Of a stretch of 35,873 nucleotides of DNA, positions 6,504-15,326 are shown piece by piece. The position numbers were made by a program, and so were the translations under genes. This DNA is from Alphaproteobacteria bacterium HGW-Alphaproteobacteria-1. GTDB lineage: Bacteria > Pseudomonadota > Alphaproteobacteria > Rhodobacterales > Rhodobacteraceae. The DNA is taken from assembly GCA_002842985.1 (NCBI GenBank), contig PHEQ01000032.1:1-35873 (forward strand), written 5' to 3'. Below the pieces are notes generated by a model. It made no database searches. It was not told where the DNA came from and saw only the letters and a list, made by a program, of their open reading frames with translations. Position 1 is the first letter of the stretch. The number at the start of each line of letters is the position of its first letter.

Positions 6504-7841
6504 TCAGCCGATGTAATCCGAGCGCGTGAGGCTGTATTTCGCCATTTTTTCGTTCAGTGTCCTGCGCGGCAGGCACAATTCGTCCATCACGGCGGCGATA
6601 CTGCCCTTGTGGCGGCGCATGGTGTTGTCGATCAGCATCCGCTCGAACGCCTCGACATATTCCTTGAGCGGCTTGCCCTCGGTGGTCATCACCGGCTGCA
6701 TCTCGGCATGGTCGGACATCAAGAGCGAGGTGAGCGTGCCGGTTTCGCGCCGTGCCTGCAACACCGCGCGCTCGGCGATGTTGAAGAGCTGGCGGACATT
6801 TCCGGGCCAGGGCGCCTGAAGAAGCTGGGTTGCCTCCTGCGCGCTGACCTGCGGCGCGCTGCAACCGTAATCCTCGGCGAACTGCTCTGTGAAGCGGGTG
6901 AAGAGCGTCAGGATATCCTCGCCGCGCGCGCGCAAGGGGGGCACGGTGATGCGCAGGCTGGCAAGGCGATAGAACAGGTCGGGGCGCAGCGCATCCTCGC
7001 AGGTATGGCCCTCATCCTGCATGTTGGAGATGGCGACGATGCGCGTCTCGGGCGGGCTACCCTCTTCGTTGACGAAGGTCAGCAGGCGGGCTTGCACCGT
7101 CTCGGGAAGGGCCTCGATATCCTCCAGCACCAAGGTGCCGCCGCGCGCCTCCTCGACCGCCGGAAGGTGCGGATCCTCGGGCTGGACCGGGCCGAAAAGG
7201 CGGCGGGAGAGCGCGCTTTCCTCCAGCGCGGCGCAGGAAATCACCACGAACCGCTTGCCCGCGCGCGCGCCGACCGCGTGCAGCGCGTGCGCCACAAGTG
7301 TCTTGCCGGTGCCGGTCTCACCCTCGATCAGCACATGGCCGTCTGCCTGGCCGAGATCGAGAATATCCTCGCGCAGCCGTTCCATTGCCGCGCTGGTGCC
7401 GATGAGTTTCTTCATCAGCGAGCCACCATCCGACAGGTCGCGCCGCAGCGCGCGCGCGTCGAGCACCACGCGCCGACGTTGCGTGGCCTTCTTGGCCAGT
7501 TGCGTCATGCGGTCGGGGTTGAACGGCTTTTCCAGAAAGTCGAAGGCGCCGAGGCGCATCGCCTCGACCGCCATGGGCACATCGCCATGCCCGGTGATCA
7601 TGATGACGGGAAGGGTGGAGTCGCTGCCCATCAGTTTGCGCAGGAATTGCATCCCGTCCATGCCGGGCATCCGGATGTCGGTGACGACGATACCGGGATA
7701 ATCGGGCCCGAGGCTCTTGAGTGCCTCCTCGGCGCTGGCGAAGGTTTCGGTATCGTAGCCCGAGAGCGCCAGCCACTGGCTGATGGACTGGCGCATGTCG
7801 CGCTCATCGTCGACGATGGCGATTTTCATGGCAGACGGCAT
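6504..7841 (-). CDS. dctD: DctD-type response regulator with AAA+ domain lacking GAFTGA
   Basis: Response regulator of a C4-dicarboxylate-type two-component system. Residues 6-120 form a receiver: acidic pair D11/D12, phospho-acceptor D55 in VVTDIRMPG and the lysine in FLEKPF. Residues about 145-370 are an NtrC-like AAA+ ATPase with Walker A GETGTGKT (174-181), RPDLFYRLA and WPGNVRQL. A Fis-type helix-turn-helix ends the protein (LCLPRRTLNEKM). After LFG at 215-217, the GAFTGA loop needed to contact sigma-54 is absent: the segment is PVQPEDPHLPAVEEA and is shorter than in NtrC/DctD. The Walker B acidic pair reads ED (LVLEDI) instead of DE. It may therefore work with another sigma factor, as GAFTGA-lacking NtrC of Rhodobacter does. 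ATG 7841 has GGAG 9 bases upstream; MKIAIVDDE at 7829 is the alternative. It follows dctB by 6 bases. Confidence 0.82.
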   Translation of the reverse strand: MPSAMKIAIVDDERDMRQSISQWLALSGYDTETFASAEEALKSLGPDYPGIVVTDIRMPGMDGMQFLRKLMGSDSTLPVIMITGHGDVPMAVEAMRLGAFDFLEKPFNPDRMTQLAKKATQRRRVVLDARALRRDLSDGGSLMKKLIGTSAAMERLREDILDLGQADGHVLIEGETGTGKTLVAHALHAVGARAGKRFVVISCAALEESALSRRLFGPVQPEDPHLPAVEEARGGTLVLEDIEALPETVQARLLTFVNEEGSPPETRIVAISNMQDEGHTCEDALRPDLFYRLASLRITVPPLRARGEDILTLFTRFTEQFAEDYGCSAPQVSAQEATQLLQAPWPGNVRQLFNIAERAVLQARRETGTLTSLLMSDHAEMQPVMTTEGKPLKEYVEAFERMLIDNTMRRHKGSIAAVMDELCLPRRTLNEKMAKYSLTRSDYIG

Positions 7842-7847
7842 GGCATG

Positions 7848-9608
7848 TCACTCCGCAGCTTGGGTCTCTTCGGGCAATATGGGAAGCTGGACCTCGAAAA
7901 CAGCCCCCCCGCCCTCGGCATTGCGCGCCGTCAGGCGCCCGCCAAGGTCGTTGACGATCCCCGAGGAAATGGCAAGCCCCAGCCCGACGCCGTCGCCGGG
8001 CAGCTTGGTGGTGTAGAAGGGCTCGAACAGCTTTTCGAGATTGTTGATCCCGTGGCCGTTGTCGCGCACCGTCAGCACTGCCGTCTCTCCGGCCGCGAGC
8101 AGAATGTCGATCGCGGCATCGGGGGTCTGTTCGGTCGCGTCCATGGCATTGCGCAACAGGTTCACGATCACCTGTTCGATGCGCAGCCGGTCGCCCATCA
8201 CGAAGACCGGCTCTGGCGGCAGGGAACGGGTGATTTCGACCTTGCGGATGCGCAACTGTGGTTCCATCAACGCGAGCGCCGATGACAGCGCGTCGCCAAG
8301 ATTTACAGGGGTGAAACGGTCGCCGGACTGGCGCGCGTAGGATTTGAGTTGGCGCGTGATGGCGCCCATCCGCTCGATCAGGTCGTCGATGCGCTGGAAC
8401 GAGGTCAGCGCTTCGTCGGGGCGGTTGCGGTTGAGCAGCATCCGCGCGCCCGCGAGATAGGTCTTCATCGCGGCAAGCGGTTGGTTCAGCTCGTGGCTGA
8501 CGGCCGCCGACATCTCTCCCAGAACCGCCAGCTTGGAGCTTTGCTGGAGCGTCTGTTCGGCCTGCGCGAGGTTCTCCTGCACCCGTCTGCGTTCGGCGAT
8601 TTCCCGCTGCAAGCGCACGTTCAGTGCGCGAAGCTCCGCCGATTCGCGCTGAAACAGCACCATGCGAGAGGTGGCGCGACGATTGAGGAAATAGAAGGCC
8701 AGCGCCATGAGAATCGCAAATCCCATGATCTCGAGCGCGATATAGCCGTTCACCTTGTCGCGCACGGCGGCATAGGTGGTGAAACTGGCGATCCGCCAGC
8801 CGCGAAACGCCACCCGCCCCTCGACCCGCATTACCAACTGGCCGCGCAGATAGGCATCGCCGGGCAGCGCGGTCCAGTCGGATGTGGCGCGCAGCGCGCG
8901 CTCGATCGCGCTGCGCGCGGGCTCCCGCACAAGCGCCTCGGCCTCGGTCAGCCCGCGCCAGCGCGGCTCGGTCGACAGAATGATCGTGCCCTCGCTGTCG
9001 GTGACCATGACGGCGTCGGAAATCCCCGACCAGGCGCGTTCGAACTTGCGCAGATCCACCTCGACCACGATCACGCCAAGCACACCCGTCGGCGTTTCGA
9101 CCCGACGCGAATAGGTGAAGTGAAACTGCCCGGCCTCCTGCCGCAGCACGCTGAAAACCGTATCACGAGAGCGCAGGGCCTCAACGAAATAAGGGGCCTG
9201 ACGGTGGCTTTCGCCAAGCCGCGTGCGCTCGGTCACGGCCACTGCGCGCCCGTCGCGGTCCAGCAGCGTGAGCGAGGCCGCGCCGATCTCATCGACGAAG
9301 GAAATCAACCGCTGGGTCGACTGCGCATAGTCCTGCGTGTTGAGCGCGGCAATGAGCGCGGGGTCCCGCGCCAGAAGCTGCGGCACGATGGCGTTCTGCC
9401 GCAACTCGCTGAGCAGGTTGCCGCTATAGAGCAGAAGCCGCAATTCGGCGCGGTTGCGTGTGGTCTCTGTGAACCGTTCGGTGAGCAGGCGATGCGTCAC
9501 CACAACCACGATCACCGCCGTCACGAACAGCAGCGCAAGCACGAGCCGCGCACGCCACGGAACGGTGCGCGGGCGCGAGGCGGGTCGGGATGAGCGCGCG
9601 GCTGTCAT
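7848..9608 (-). CDS. dctB: DctB-type sensor histidine kinase
   Basis: A 586-residue inner-membrane histidine kinase, the likely partner of the response regulator directly downstream. One membrane segment lies at about 20-40 (LVLALLFVTAVIVVVV) and a second near 285-310 (IALEIMGFAILMALAFYFL). Between them is a periplasmic double-PAS/Cache region of about 240 residues like that of DctB. A coiled-coil linker (RAENVRL-like, QREIAERRRVQENLAQAEQTLQQ) leads to the H-box SAAVSHELNQPLAAMKTYL. The ATPase domain follows: NLLRNAMDATEQ (N-box), VRDNGHGI (G1), FEPFYTTK (F) and GVGLGLAISSGIV (G2). All catalytic boxes look intact. The DctB/DctD identity rests on architecture and pairing; no dicarboxylate transporter gene lies in the window, so the ligand is unproven. 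Confidence 0.83.
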   Translation of the reverse strand: MTAARSSRPASRPRTVPWRARLVLALLFVTAVIVVVVTHRLLTERFTETTRNRAELRLLLYSGNLLSELRQNAIVPQLLARDPALIAALNTQDYAQSTQRLISFVDEIGAASLTLLDRDGRAVAVTERTRLGESHRQAPYFVEALRSRDTVFSVLRQEAGQFHFTYSRRVETPTGVLGVIVVEVDLRKFERAWSGISDAVMVTDSEGTIILSTEPRWRGLTEAEALVREPARSAIERALRATSDWTALPGDAYLRGQLVMRVEGRVAFRGWRIASFTTYAAVRDKVNGYIALEIMGFAILMALAFYFLNRRATSRMVLFQRESAELRALNVRLQREIAERRRVQENLAQAEQTLQQSSKLAVLGEMSAAVSHELNQPLAAMKTYLAGARMLLNRNRPDEALTSFQRIDDLIERMGAITRQLKSYARQSGDRFTPVNLGDALSSALALMEPQLRIRKVEITRSLPPEPVFVMGDRLRIEQVIVNLLRNAMDATEQTPDAAIDILLAAGETAVLTVRDNGHGINNLEKLFEPFYTTKLPGDGVGLGLAISSGIVNDLGGRLTARNAEGGGAVFEVQLPILPEETQAAE

Positions 9609-9639
9609 GGGCCAAGTCTAGGGCGCGCGGCCCCTCCGC

Positions 9640-10308
9640 TCAAGCGTGGGCAAGATCGCGCACCAGCCCCGCGAACATCGCCGCGCCGTCGCTGCCGCCA
9701 TGGGCGGGCTCGGCCATGCGCTCGGGATGGGGCATCATGCCCAGAACGCGGCGATTGTCCGACAGCACCCCGGCGATATCACGGGCAGAGCCGTTGGGGT
9801 TCTCGACATAGGTGAAGGCCACGCGATCTTCGGCCTCCAGCCGGTCGAGCGTGGACGTGTCGGCGAAATAATTGCCGTCGTGATGGGCGATCGGCACGGT
9901 GATGGCCTGGCCAGGCGCGTAACCGCGGGTAAAGGCGCTGTCGGTCGTGGTCACGCGCAGACCCACCGGCTTGCACACGTATTTCAGCCCCGCGTTGCGC
10001 AGAAGCGCGCCGGGCAAAAGCCCCGTCTCGGTCAGGATCTGAAAGCCATTGCAGACGCCCAGCACATAGCCGCCGCGCGTCGCATGGCCGACCACCGCGC
10101 GGCAAATCGGCGAGTTGGCGGCAATCGCGCCGCAGCGCAGGTAGTCGCCATAGGAAAACCCCCCCGGCACGCCGACGATATCGACGCCCTCGGGCAGTGC
10201 GGTCTGCTTGTGCCAGACCATGGTGACGCGCGCGCCCGCCCGCTCGAACGCGACCTTGAGATCGCGGTCACAGTTGGAGCCGGGAAAGACAAGGATGGCG
10301 GCGTGCAT
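9640..10308 (-). CDS. purQ: Phosphoribosylformylglycinamidine synthase subunit PurQ
   Basis: The glutaminase subunit of the PurLQS enzyme. It releases ammonia from glutamine for conversion of FGAR to FGAM, step four of purine synthesis. The 222-residue protein starts with the family motif [14 protein letters not shown], has the oxyanion region [19 protein letters not shown], the nucleophile Cys86 in GVCNGFQ and the catalytic His-Glu in MMPHPERM. Length is normal for a stand-alone PurQ. A ribosome-binding GAGGG precedes ATG 10308. PurS, often adjacent in alphaproteobacteria, is not upstream here; the upstream neighbour is a DUF3179 gene. The dctB start follows 31 bases downstream. Confidence 0.95.
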   Translation of the reverse strand: MHAAILVFPGSNCDRDLKVAFERAGARVTMVWHKQTALPEGVDIVGVPGGFSYGDYLRCGAIAANSPICRAVVGHATRGGYVLGVCNGFQILTETGLLPGALLRNAGLKYVCKPVGLRVTTTDSAFTRGYAPGQAITVPIAHHDGNYFADTSTLDRLEAEDRVAFTYVENPNGSARDIAGVLSDNRRVLGMMPHPERMAEPAHGGSDGAAMFAGLVRDLAHA

Positions 10309-10385
10309 GGCGGGAACCCTCAGATGAAAGCGTTGGCGTTGCTCTAGCGCGCGGCGGTCCGCTTGTCCATCGCGGGCGCGTCACC

Positions 10386-11351
10386 TCAGCGAATCATCCA
10401 TTTCCCCTGCGGCCAGAAGGCGTGAAAGGCAAAGGCGAACATCACGTCATGGGGCACGTTGCGGCCCTGAGCGTCACGCACCCGCACCGTGCCCACGTCG
10501 CGCCCGCCCGCGATCGTGCCCGCATCGAGCGCCGAGGCCTGCCCCGCTTCCCATGAAATCCTTACGCCGCCTTCACTGACAGCGCCTTCGCGGCGGATGC
10601 GGGTCAGCGGCCAGGCGCGGTCGCCCACGCGCACCACTCGTTCCAGCGGCGGAATGCTGTGGGGCGGGTCTTCGCCCTCATAAAGGAACGGTCGGCGCGA
10701 ACTGTCATAGCCCTGATAGGGGTTGCGCCCGTAGGCGCGGTTGAAAGCCGGCTCTGCCAGCACGAGGCCCTCGGGATTTCTGCTGCGGAACTGGTCCCAG
10801 CTTTCCATCCAGCTTGGCAGCATCCGCAGCTCGACCCCTGTCATCTGCCCGACGATGCCCCGTCCCACGGCCTGTTGCCACCAGCTTTCGGTCTCGCGGT
10901 CATACATGACCATGTCGGACATCCGCAGCTTGCCCGAGACGCCGAAGCTGAGAACGCGGCCCTTTACCCGCCGGTCAAAGGTCATCGCCGAATTGCACAA
11001 CGGGCAATAGGTGACGGCCACGGGGATGCCGCCGATCTGGTCATTCACGATCTCATGCCACATGAGATAGCGGATCGGATAGGCGCGCGGGGTCTGGCCG
11101 TCGAGTTCCAGCGTCATGACCGGTTCGTTGCCCTTGATCCGGGTCTCGGACCTGGCGCGCAGGAATTTCGGCGCGTCGATGGCCGGGATGCCGTCCTTGG
11201 GCGGCCCGCCCGATCGGATCTCGGACCAGTCCTTGATGGTGGTGCGGGAAAAATCCGTCTGCGGCCATTCGCTTCGCCAGAAGGACGGGTTGGCATGGGC
11301 CAGGGGCACGGCCACGACGAGGGCCGCGAGAAAGGCGATGAGTCGGGACAT
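10386..11351 (-). CDS. DUF3179 domain-containing exported protein
   Basis: A 321-residue protein with a Sec signal peptide (MSRLIAFLAALVVAVPLAHA, cleavage after Ala20) followed by a DUF3179 domain. The domain shows YLMWHEIVND, the cysteine motif VTYCPLCNSAMTFDR, LSFGVSGKLRMSDMVMYDRETESWWQQ and a C-terminal FAFHAFWP. The CPLC pair suggests a metal or redox site, but no function is established for the family and I assign none. ATG 11351 is chosen because AGGAG lies 5-6 bases upstream and the signal peptide begins there; the open frame extends 41 codons further without protein-like content. It sits in a same-strand run ppiB-ppiA-DUF4336-DUF3179-purQ. Confidence 0.82.
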   Translation of the reverse strand: MSRLIAFLAALVVAVPLAHANPSFWRSEWPQTDFSRTTIKDWSEIRSGGPPKDGIPAIDAPKFLRARSETRIKGNEPVMTLELDGQTPRAYPIRYLMWHEIVNDQIGGIPVAVTYCPLCNSAMTFDRRVKGRVLSFGVSGKLRMSDMVMYDRETESWWQQAVGRGIVGQMTGVELRMLPSWMESWDQFRSRNPEGLVLAEPAFNRAYGRNPYQGYDSSRRPFLYEGEDPPHSIPPLERVVRVGDRAWPLTRIRREGAVSEGGVRISWEAGQASALDAGTIAGGRDVGTVRVRDAQGRNVPHDVMFAFAFHAFWPQGKWMIR

Positions 11352-11437
11352 GGGCGCTCCTGCAAGGGTGTCTTGCGTGGATGATGCGGGCCGCGCGGGA
11401 TTCGGGCCAGCCCACCCCACGCGAATGTGAGCGCGTG

Positions 11438-12139
11438 TCAGCGGCGCTTCGCCTCCGATAGCGCACGGTCCCACAGCCGGTCGTGCATGATCCGCCGCAT
11501 GGCGCGGGACAGCTCGCCCACGCCGTCGCGCGCATAGATCCGCCCATGGGTGAGAACCAGGCGCTCCGGCCTCCAGTCGAGCACCTGTTCGACCAGATCG
11601 CCCATGGCCTTGCGCCCGCCAAGCCGCGCGGCAAGGCGAGGGGGCGGCTTGCCGTCGCTGTCGTCGATCCCCGCCAGCCAGACAAGCGGGCGCGCCCAGG
11701 GCGGCATTGGCGCGGTATCGACGGCGATGATCAGCCGCGAGAGGATCGCCGAGCGTGAGGAGAGGTGGCAGAACACATGCTCGTAGCTGTCGCCATGCCG
11801 GATCGTAAGGGGCCGGATGTCACGCCGCCACGGGGCATCGGCCAGCCCCTCGCCCTGCCAGTGTCGCGCCTCGGGGAAGGCGGCGCGCCAGTCATCCAGC
11901 CATGGCAAAGCGGGCGCACCGGGCAGCACCAGATGCGTCACCCGGCCCTGATCCGCGCACCACGCCCGCAGGTCGGGCGTGAGCGGCCCCGGTGCATGGA
12001 CCCAGAGCGCCCCGCCGCCGACCCGCGCCACCACCGTGCGCAGCGGCATCGGCACCTTGAGCCGCCAGGGCACGCGCGCCCCCTCGATGGCCCATAGCCC
12101 CTCGGCCAGAGGCACCGGCGCCAGGGCGGGCGTGCTCAT
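11438..12139 (-). CDS. DUF4336 domain-containing protein
   Basis: A 233-residue protein with features of the DUF4336 family, which looks like a divergent metallo-beta-lactamase fold: GLWAIEGARVPW near the start, the strand VVARVGGGALWVHAPGPLTPDL, THLVLPGAPALPWLDDW and a C-terminal LVLTHGRIYARDGVGE. The HxHxDH zinc motif of classical metallo-beta-lactamases is not visible, so hydrolase activity should not be assumed. No signal peptide is seen. It starts 4 bases after the ppiA stop, which implies co-transcription with the two cyclophilins upstream. Function is unknown. Confidence 0.72.
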   Translation of the reverse strand: MSTPALAPVPLAEGLWAIEGARVPWRLKVPMPLRTVVARVGGGALWVHAPGPLTPDLRAWCADQGRVTHLVLPGAPALPWLDDWRAAFPEARHWQGEGLADAPWRRDIRPLTIRHGDSYEHVFCHLSSRSAILSRLIIAVDTAPMPPWARPLVWLAGIDDSDGKPPPRLAARLGGRKAMGDLVEQVLDWRPERLVLTHGRIYARDGVGELSRAMRRIMHDRLWDRALSEAKRR

Positions 12140-12143
12140 ATGG

Positions 12144-12692
12144 TCAGTTGGTGACGCGCACGCGCGTCATCACGTCCGGCTCACCGATGACGGCGCCATT
12201 GGGGCCGCGCCCGCGCTTGATCTTGTTCACGATCTCCATGCCGGAGGTCACACGCCCGACAACGGTATATTGCCCGTTGAGATGGGTTGCAGGCGCGAAC
12301 ATTATGAAGAATTGCGAATTGGCGCTGTCGGGGCTCTGGCTGCGGGCCATGCCGACCACGCCCCGCTCGAACGGCACGTCCGAGAACTCGGCCTTGAGGT
12401 CGGGCCGGTTGCTGCCGCCAGTGCCCGCGCGGCGCATGTCGCCGCCCGCGCGTCCGAATTCCACATCGCCGGTCTGCGCCATGAAGCCGTCGATCACGCG
12501 ATGAAACACCACCCCGTCATAGGCCCCCTCGCGCGCCAGCGCCGCGATCTGCGCGACATGGCCGGGGGCCACCTCTTCGAGCAGGTCGATGGTGATGGTG
12601 CCATTGGCAACGCCTTTGACCTCGATTTCGAGACCGGTTGCAAAGGCAGGACCGGAGGCCAGCAGGCCAAGCGCGAGAACAAGCTTACGCAT
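12144..12692 (-). CDS. ppiA: Periplasmic cyclophilin-type peptidyl-prolyl isomerase
   Basis: A 182-residue cyclophilin with a Sec signal peptide ([18 protein letters not shown]), so it acts in the periplasm on proline bonds of exported proteins. Catalytic-core motifs are present: [16 protein letters not shown] with the active-site Arg, [19 protein letters not shown] and LNGQYTVVGRVTSGMEIV. Its start overlaps the end of the upstream ppiB by 8 bases, so the two are probably translationally coupled. The two proteins are clearly paralogous and look like a local duplication in which one copy gained a signal peptide. Confidence 0.9.
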   Translation of the reverse strand: MRKLVLALGLLASGPAFATGLEIEVKGVANGTITIDLLEEVAPGHVAQIAALAREGAYDGVVFHRVIDGFMAQTGDVEFGRAGGDMRRAGTGGSNRPDLKAEFSDVPFERGVVGMARSQSPDSANSQFFIMFAPATHLNGQYTVVGRVTSGMEIVNKIKRGRGPNGAVIGEPDVMTRVRVTN

Positions 12693-13191
12693 CGGCGGCC
12701 ACCTTGACGCTGATCATCCGGTCGGGGTTCGCGGGCGGCTCGCCCCGGGTGATGGCATCGACATGCTCCATCCCCGAAATCACCCGGCCATAGACGGTAT
12801 ATTGCCGGTTGAGGAAATGGTTGTCCTTGAAATTGATGAAGAACTGGCTGTTGGCGGAGTTCGGGTTCTGGCTGCGCGCCGCGCCGATCGTGCCACGATC
12901 ATGGGGAATGCCGCTGAACTCGGCCTTGAGATCGGGCAGGTCGCTGGCGCCGGTGCCAGCGCGACGCGGGTTGTAATCCTTTTCCATGTTGGCGTGCTGC
13001 ACATCGCCGGTCTGCGCCATGAAGCCGTCGATCACGCGATGAAAGGCCACGTTGTCATAGGCCCCGGCGCGGGCAAGCTCCTTCATGCGCTCGCAATGCA
13101 GGGGCGCGATGTCGGGCAGAAGCTCGATGGTGACGGTGCCATCCTTCAACTCGATCAGAATGGTGTTCTCGGGGTCCTTGATCTCGGCCAT
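12685..13191 (-). CDS. ppiB: Cytoplasmic cyclophilin-type peptidyl-prolyl isomerase
   Basis: A 168-residue single-domain cyclophilin with no signal peptide, so it acts in the cytosol. Motifs are [16 protein letters not shown], the Gly/Asn core [16 protein letters not shown] and [18 protein letters not shown]. Short length and lack of extra domains match PpiB. ATG 13191 ([11 protein letters not shown]) is chosen because a strong AAAGGAG lies 6 bases upstream; the open frame continues 31 codons further but that part holds the promoter region. It is first in a run with ppiA and the DUF4336 gene and is divergent from pgk. Confidence 0.92.
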   Translation of the reverse strand: MAEIKDPENTILIELKDGTVTIELLPDIAPLHCERMKELARAGAYDNVAFHRVIDGFMAQTGDVQHANMEKDYNPRRAGTGASDLPDLKAEFSGIPHDRGTIGAARSQNPNSANSQFFINFKDNHFLNRQYTVYGRVISGMEHVDAITRGEPPANPDRMISVKVAADA

Positions 13192-13219
13192 GTCATGCTC
13201 CTTTGTCGACTTTGCCACA

Positions 13220-13248
13220 GGTCTAGGGCCTTGGGGCGCGCTTGCCAA
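13220..13248 (-). promoter_or_regulatory. Probable promoter of the ppiB-ppiA run
   Basis: On the minus strand TTGGCA (13243-13248), a 17-base spacer and TAGACC (13220-13225) lie 29 bases before the ppiB start, with the Shine-Dalgarno in between. The -35 is good and the -10 moderate. Confidence 0.5.
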
Positions 13249-13318
13249 GGGCGGGCGGTTGACGCCGCGCCATGCCCGCGCCAATAGAGGCGCGAAACCT
13301 CATGAGGAGACCGCCGCG

Positions 13319-14506
13319 ATGGGCTGGAAAACGCTGGACGAGATGGAGCTTGGGGGCAAACGCGTGCTGGTGCGCGTGGATATCAACGTGCCGGTCGAGA
13401 ACGGCAGCGTGACCGACGCCACCCGGATCGAGCGGATCGTGCCCACCGTCCACGACATCCTTGCGCGAGGGGCAAAGCCCATGCTCATTGCCCATTTCGA
13501 CCGCCCCAAGGGCAAGGTGGTGCCGTCCATGTCGCTGCGCGTGGTGGTGCCCGCGCTCGAGGCGGCGTTGGGCCGCAAGGTGCGATTGATCGAGACGTTG
13601 GAGGGGGCCGAGAACCTTACCGAAGAGGCGCGCGCCGCCGATGTGCTGTTGCTGGAGAACATCCGCTTTCATCCGGGCGAAGAGGCCAACGATCCCGATT
13701 TCGCCGCCCGCCTCGCGGCCCTCGGCGACATCTACTGCAACGATGCTTTTTCGGCGGCGCACCGGGCGCACGCCTCGACCACGGCGCTTGCGCATATCAT
13801 GCCCGCCTGCGCGGGGCGGCTCATGCAGGCCGAGTTGCAGGCGCTCGAGGCGGCGCTCGGCAAACCCGAGCGCCCGGTTGTGGCCGTGGTGGGCGGGGCC
13901 AAGGTCTCGACCAAGCTCGACCTCTTGGGCAATCTGGTGGAGAAGGTCGATACGCTGGTGATCGGCGGCGGCATGGCCAATACGTTTCTGGCCGCGCTCG
14001 GCCTCGATATGGGCAAATCGCTCTGCGAGCACGACATGGCCGGAACCGCGCGCGAGATCATGGCGCGGGCGGGCGCTGCGGGTTGTGCAATTCTGCTGCC
14101 TGCCGATGTGGTGGTGGCGCGCGAGTTCGCCGCGGGCGCGGCGCATGAGGTGGTGGGGGCCCATGCCTGCCCGCCCGACGCGATGATCCTCGATGCCGGG
14201 CCGCAAGCCGTGGCGCGGATCACGCGCGCGCTCGATGGGGCAAGAACGCTGATCTGGAACGGGCCGCTCGGGGCCTTCGAGATCGCGCCTTTTGACGCCG
14301 CCACCAATGCCGCCGCCCGCCACGCGGCAAAGCTCACCGGCGAGGGGCGGCTCATCTCGGTCGCGGGCGGCGGCGATACAGTGGCCGCGCTCAACCGCGC
14401 CGGGGCGGCGGAGGGCTTTACCTATATCTCGACCGCCGGGGGCGCGTTCCTCGAATGGATGGAGGGCAAGGAATTGCCCGGTGTCGCGGCGCTTCACGCC
14501 GCTTGA
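13319..14506 (+). CDS. pgk: Phosphoglycerate kinase
   Basis: Transfers phosphate between 1,3-bisphosphoglycerate and ADP in glycolysis and in reverse in gluconeogenesis; a monomeric cytosolic enzyme. The 395-residue protein has the N-domain signature [16 protein letters not shown], the substrate-binding basic patch (HFDRPKGK) and [13 protein letters not shown]. It also has [14 protein letters not shown], the nucleotide site [22 protein letters not shown] and [11 protein letters not shown], and the C-terminal [17 protein letters not shown] and [21 protein letters not shown]. Length is normal. ATG 13319 is chosen on homology and a GAGGAG 8-13 bases upstream; the frame is open 78 codons further but overlaps the ppiB promoter. 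A TTGACG at 13259 may be the -35 of its own promoter, although no good -10 follows. Confidence 0.97.
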   Translation: MGWKTLDEMELGGKRVLVRVDINVPVENGSVTDATRIERIVPTVHDILARGAKPMLIAHFDRPKGKVVPSMSLRVVVPALEAALGRKVRLIETLEGAENLTEEARAADVLLLENIRFHPGEEANDPDFAARLAALGDIYCNDAFSAAHRAHASTTALAHIMPACAGRLMQAELQALEAALGKPERPVVAVVGGAKVSTKLDLLGNLVEKVDTLVIGGGMANTFLAALGLDMGKSLCEHDMAGTAREIMARAGAAGCAILLPADVVVAREFAAGAAHEVVGAHACPPDAMILDAGPQAVARITRALDGARTLIWNGPLGAFEIAPFDAATNAAARHAAKLTGEGRLISVAGGGDTVAALNRAGAAEGFTYISTAGGAFLEWMEGKELPGVAALHAA

Positions 14507-14537
14507 CGCAGGGGCTGAAACCGGCGCAGCGTGGGGT

Positions 14538-15320
14538 ATGGATACATTCACCCTGATCACAGGCGCCTCCGAAGGGCTTGGTGCGGAATTTGCCCGCCTT
14601 GCCGCCGCCGAGGGGCGCAACCTCATCCTGACCGCGCGCTCGGAGGACAAGCTGCGGGCGCTGGCCGAGGAGTTGGGGGGGCGCGCGGGTGCGGTCATCG
14701 TCCTGCCTGCCGACCTGAGCGATCTGGCGCAGGTCGAGCGGCTCTGGCAAGCGGCGAGCGAGGGGCGGCATATCGACCGGCTGGTGAACAATGCGGGTCT
14801 TGGCCGTCACGGGCATTTCGGCACCGGCGAGGGGTGGGCGCGCGATCTGAGCACGATCGCTGTCAACGTGACCGCGCTCACCTGCCTGATGAAGTCGGCG
14901 ATACCCCATATGACGGCGCATGGCGGCGGGCGCATCCTCAACGTCGCGTCGGTGGCGGGATTCATGCCAGGGCCGACCCTTTCGGTCTATCACGCCACCA
15001 AGGCCTATGTGCTCTCGCTGTCCGAGGCGGTGGCCGAGGAATTGCGCGGCGGTCCGGTCAGCCTGACGGTGCTGTGCCCCGGACCGACGGCAACGGCGTT
15101 TTTCGACGCGGCGGACATGCACGGCATCGGCCTCTTGCGCCTCACACGGCCCGCGCGGGCGGATGCCGTGGCGCGCGCAGGCTGGGCGGCGATGGCGGCG
15201 GGCCGCCGGGTGGTGGTGCCGGGGCTGCTCAACAAGTTCTTCGCCTTCAGCCCGCGCGTGACGCCCCGCGCCCTGGCCACGGTCATCGCCGCGCGGGTGA
15301 TGGGCAAGCCGGGCGGGTGA
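14538..15320 (+). CDS. Short-chain dehydrogenase/reductase (SDR)
   Basis: A 260-residue classical SDR, an NAD(P)-dependent oxidoreductase of unknown substrate. The N-terminal cofactor motif is TGASEGLGAEFARL, followed by DLSD (adenine-ring pocket), NNAGLG (the NNAG motif), the serine in ILNVASVAGF and the catalytic YHATK. C-terminal to the core, LCPGPTATAF is typical of the DltE/YqjQ-like branch. I chose ATG 14538 (MDTFTLITGASEGLG); only GGGG precedes it as a ribosome site. The frame is open upstream through the end of pgk, where it is a shadow. It is 31 bases downstream of pgk on the same strand and may be read through from it. Its stop lies 6 bases from the convergent nitroreductase stop. 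Confidence 0.88.
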   Translation: MDTFTLITGASEGLGAEFARLAAAEGRNLILTARSEDKLRALAEELGGRAGAVIVLPADLSDLAQVERLWQAASEGRHIDRLVNNAGLGRHGHFGTGEGWARDLSTIAVNVTALTCLMKSAIPHMTAHGGGRILNVASVAGFMPGPTLSVYHATKAYVLSLSEAVAEELRGGPVSLTVLCPGPTATAFFDAADMHGIGLLRLTRPARADAVARAGWAAMAAGRRVVVPGLLNKFFAFSPRVTPRALATVIAARVMGKPGG

Positions 15321-15326
15321 CTGCGC

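Noticed and set aside
6075..8285. 736-codon plus-strand open frame
   Set aside because: It is the antisense shadow of dctD and the rne leader in high-GC sequence; the amino acid composition is Arg/His/Ala-rich without domains, while the minus strand has clear dctD motifs.
13259..13287. pgk promoter (TTGACG with CAATAG)
   Set aside because: The -35 is good, but the hexamer at 17-base spacing matches the -10 consensus at only two positions.
13223..14791. 522-codon minus-strand open frame across pgk
   Set aside because: Antisense to the well-conserved pgk gene; no recognisable motifs and an Arg/His-rich composition.
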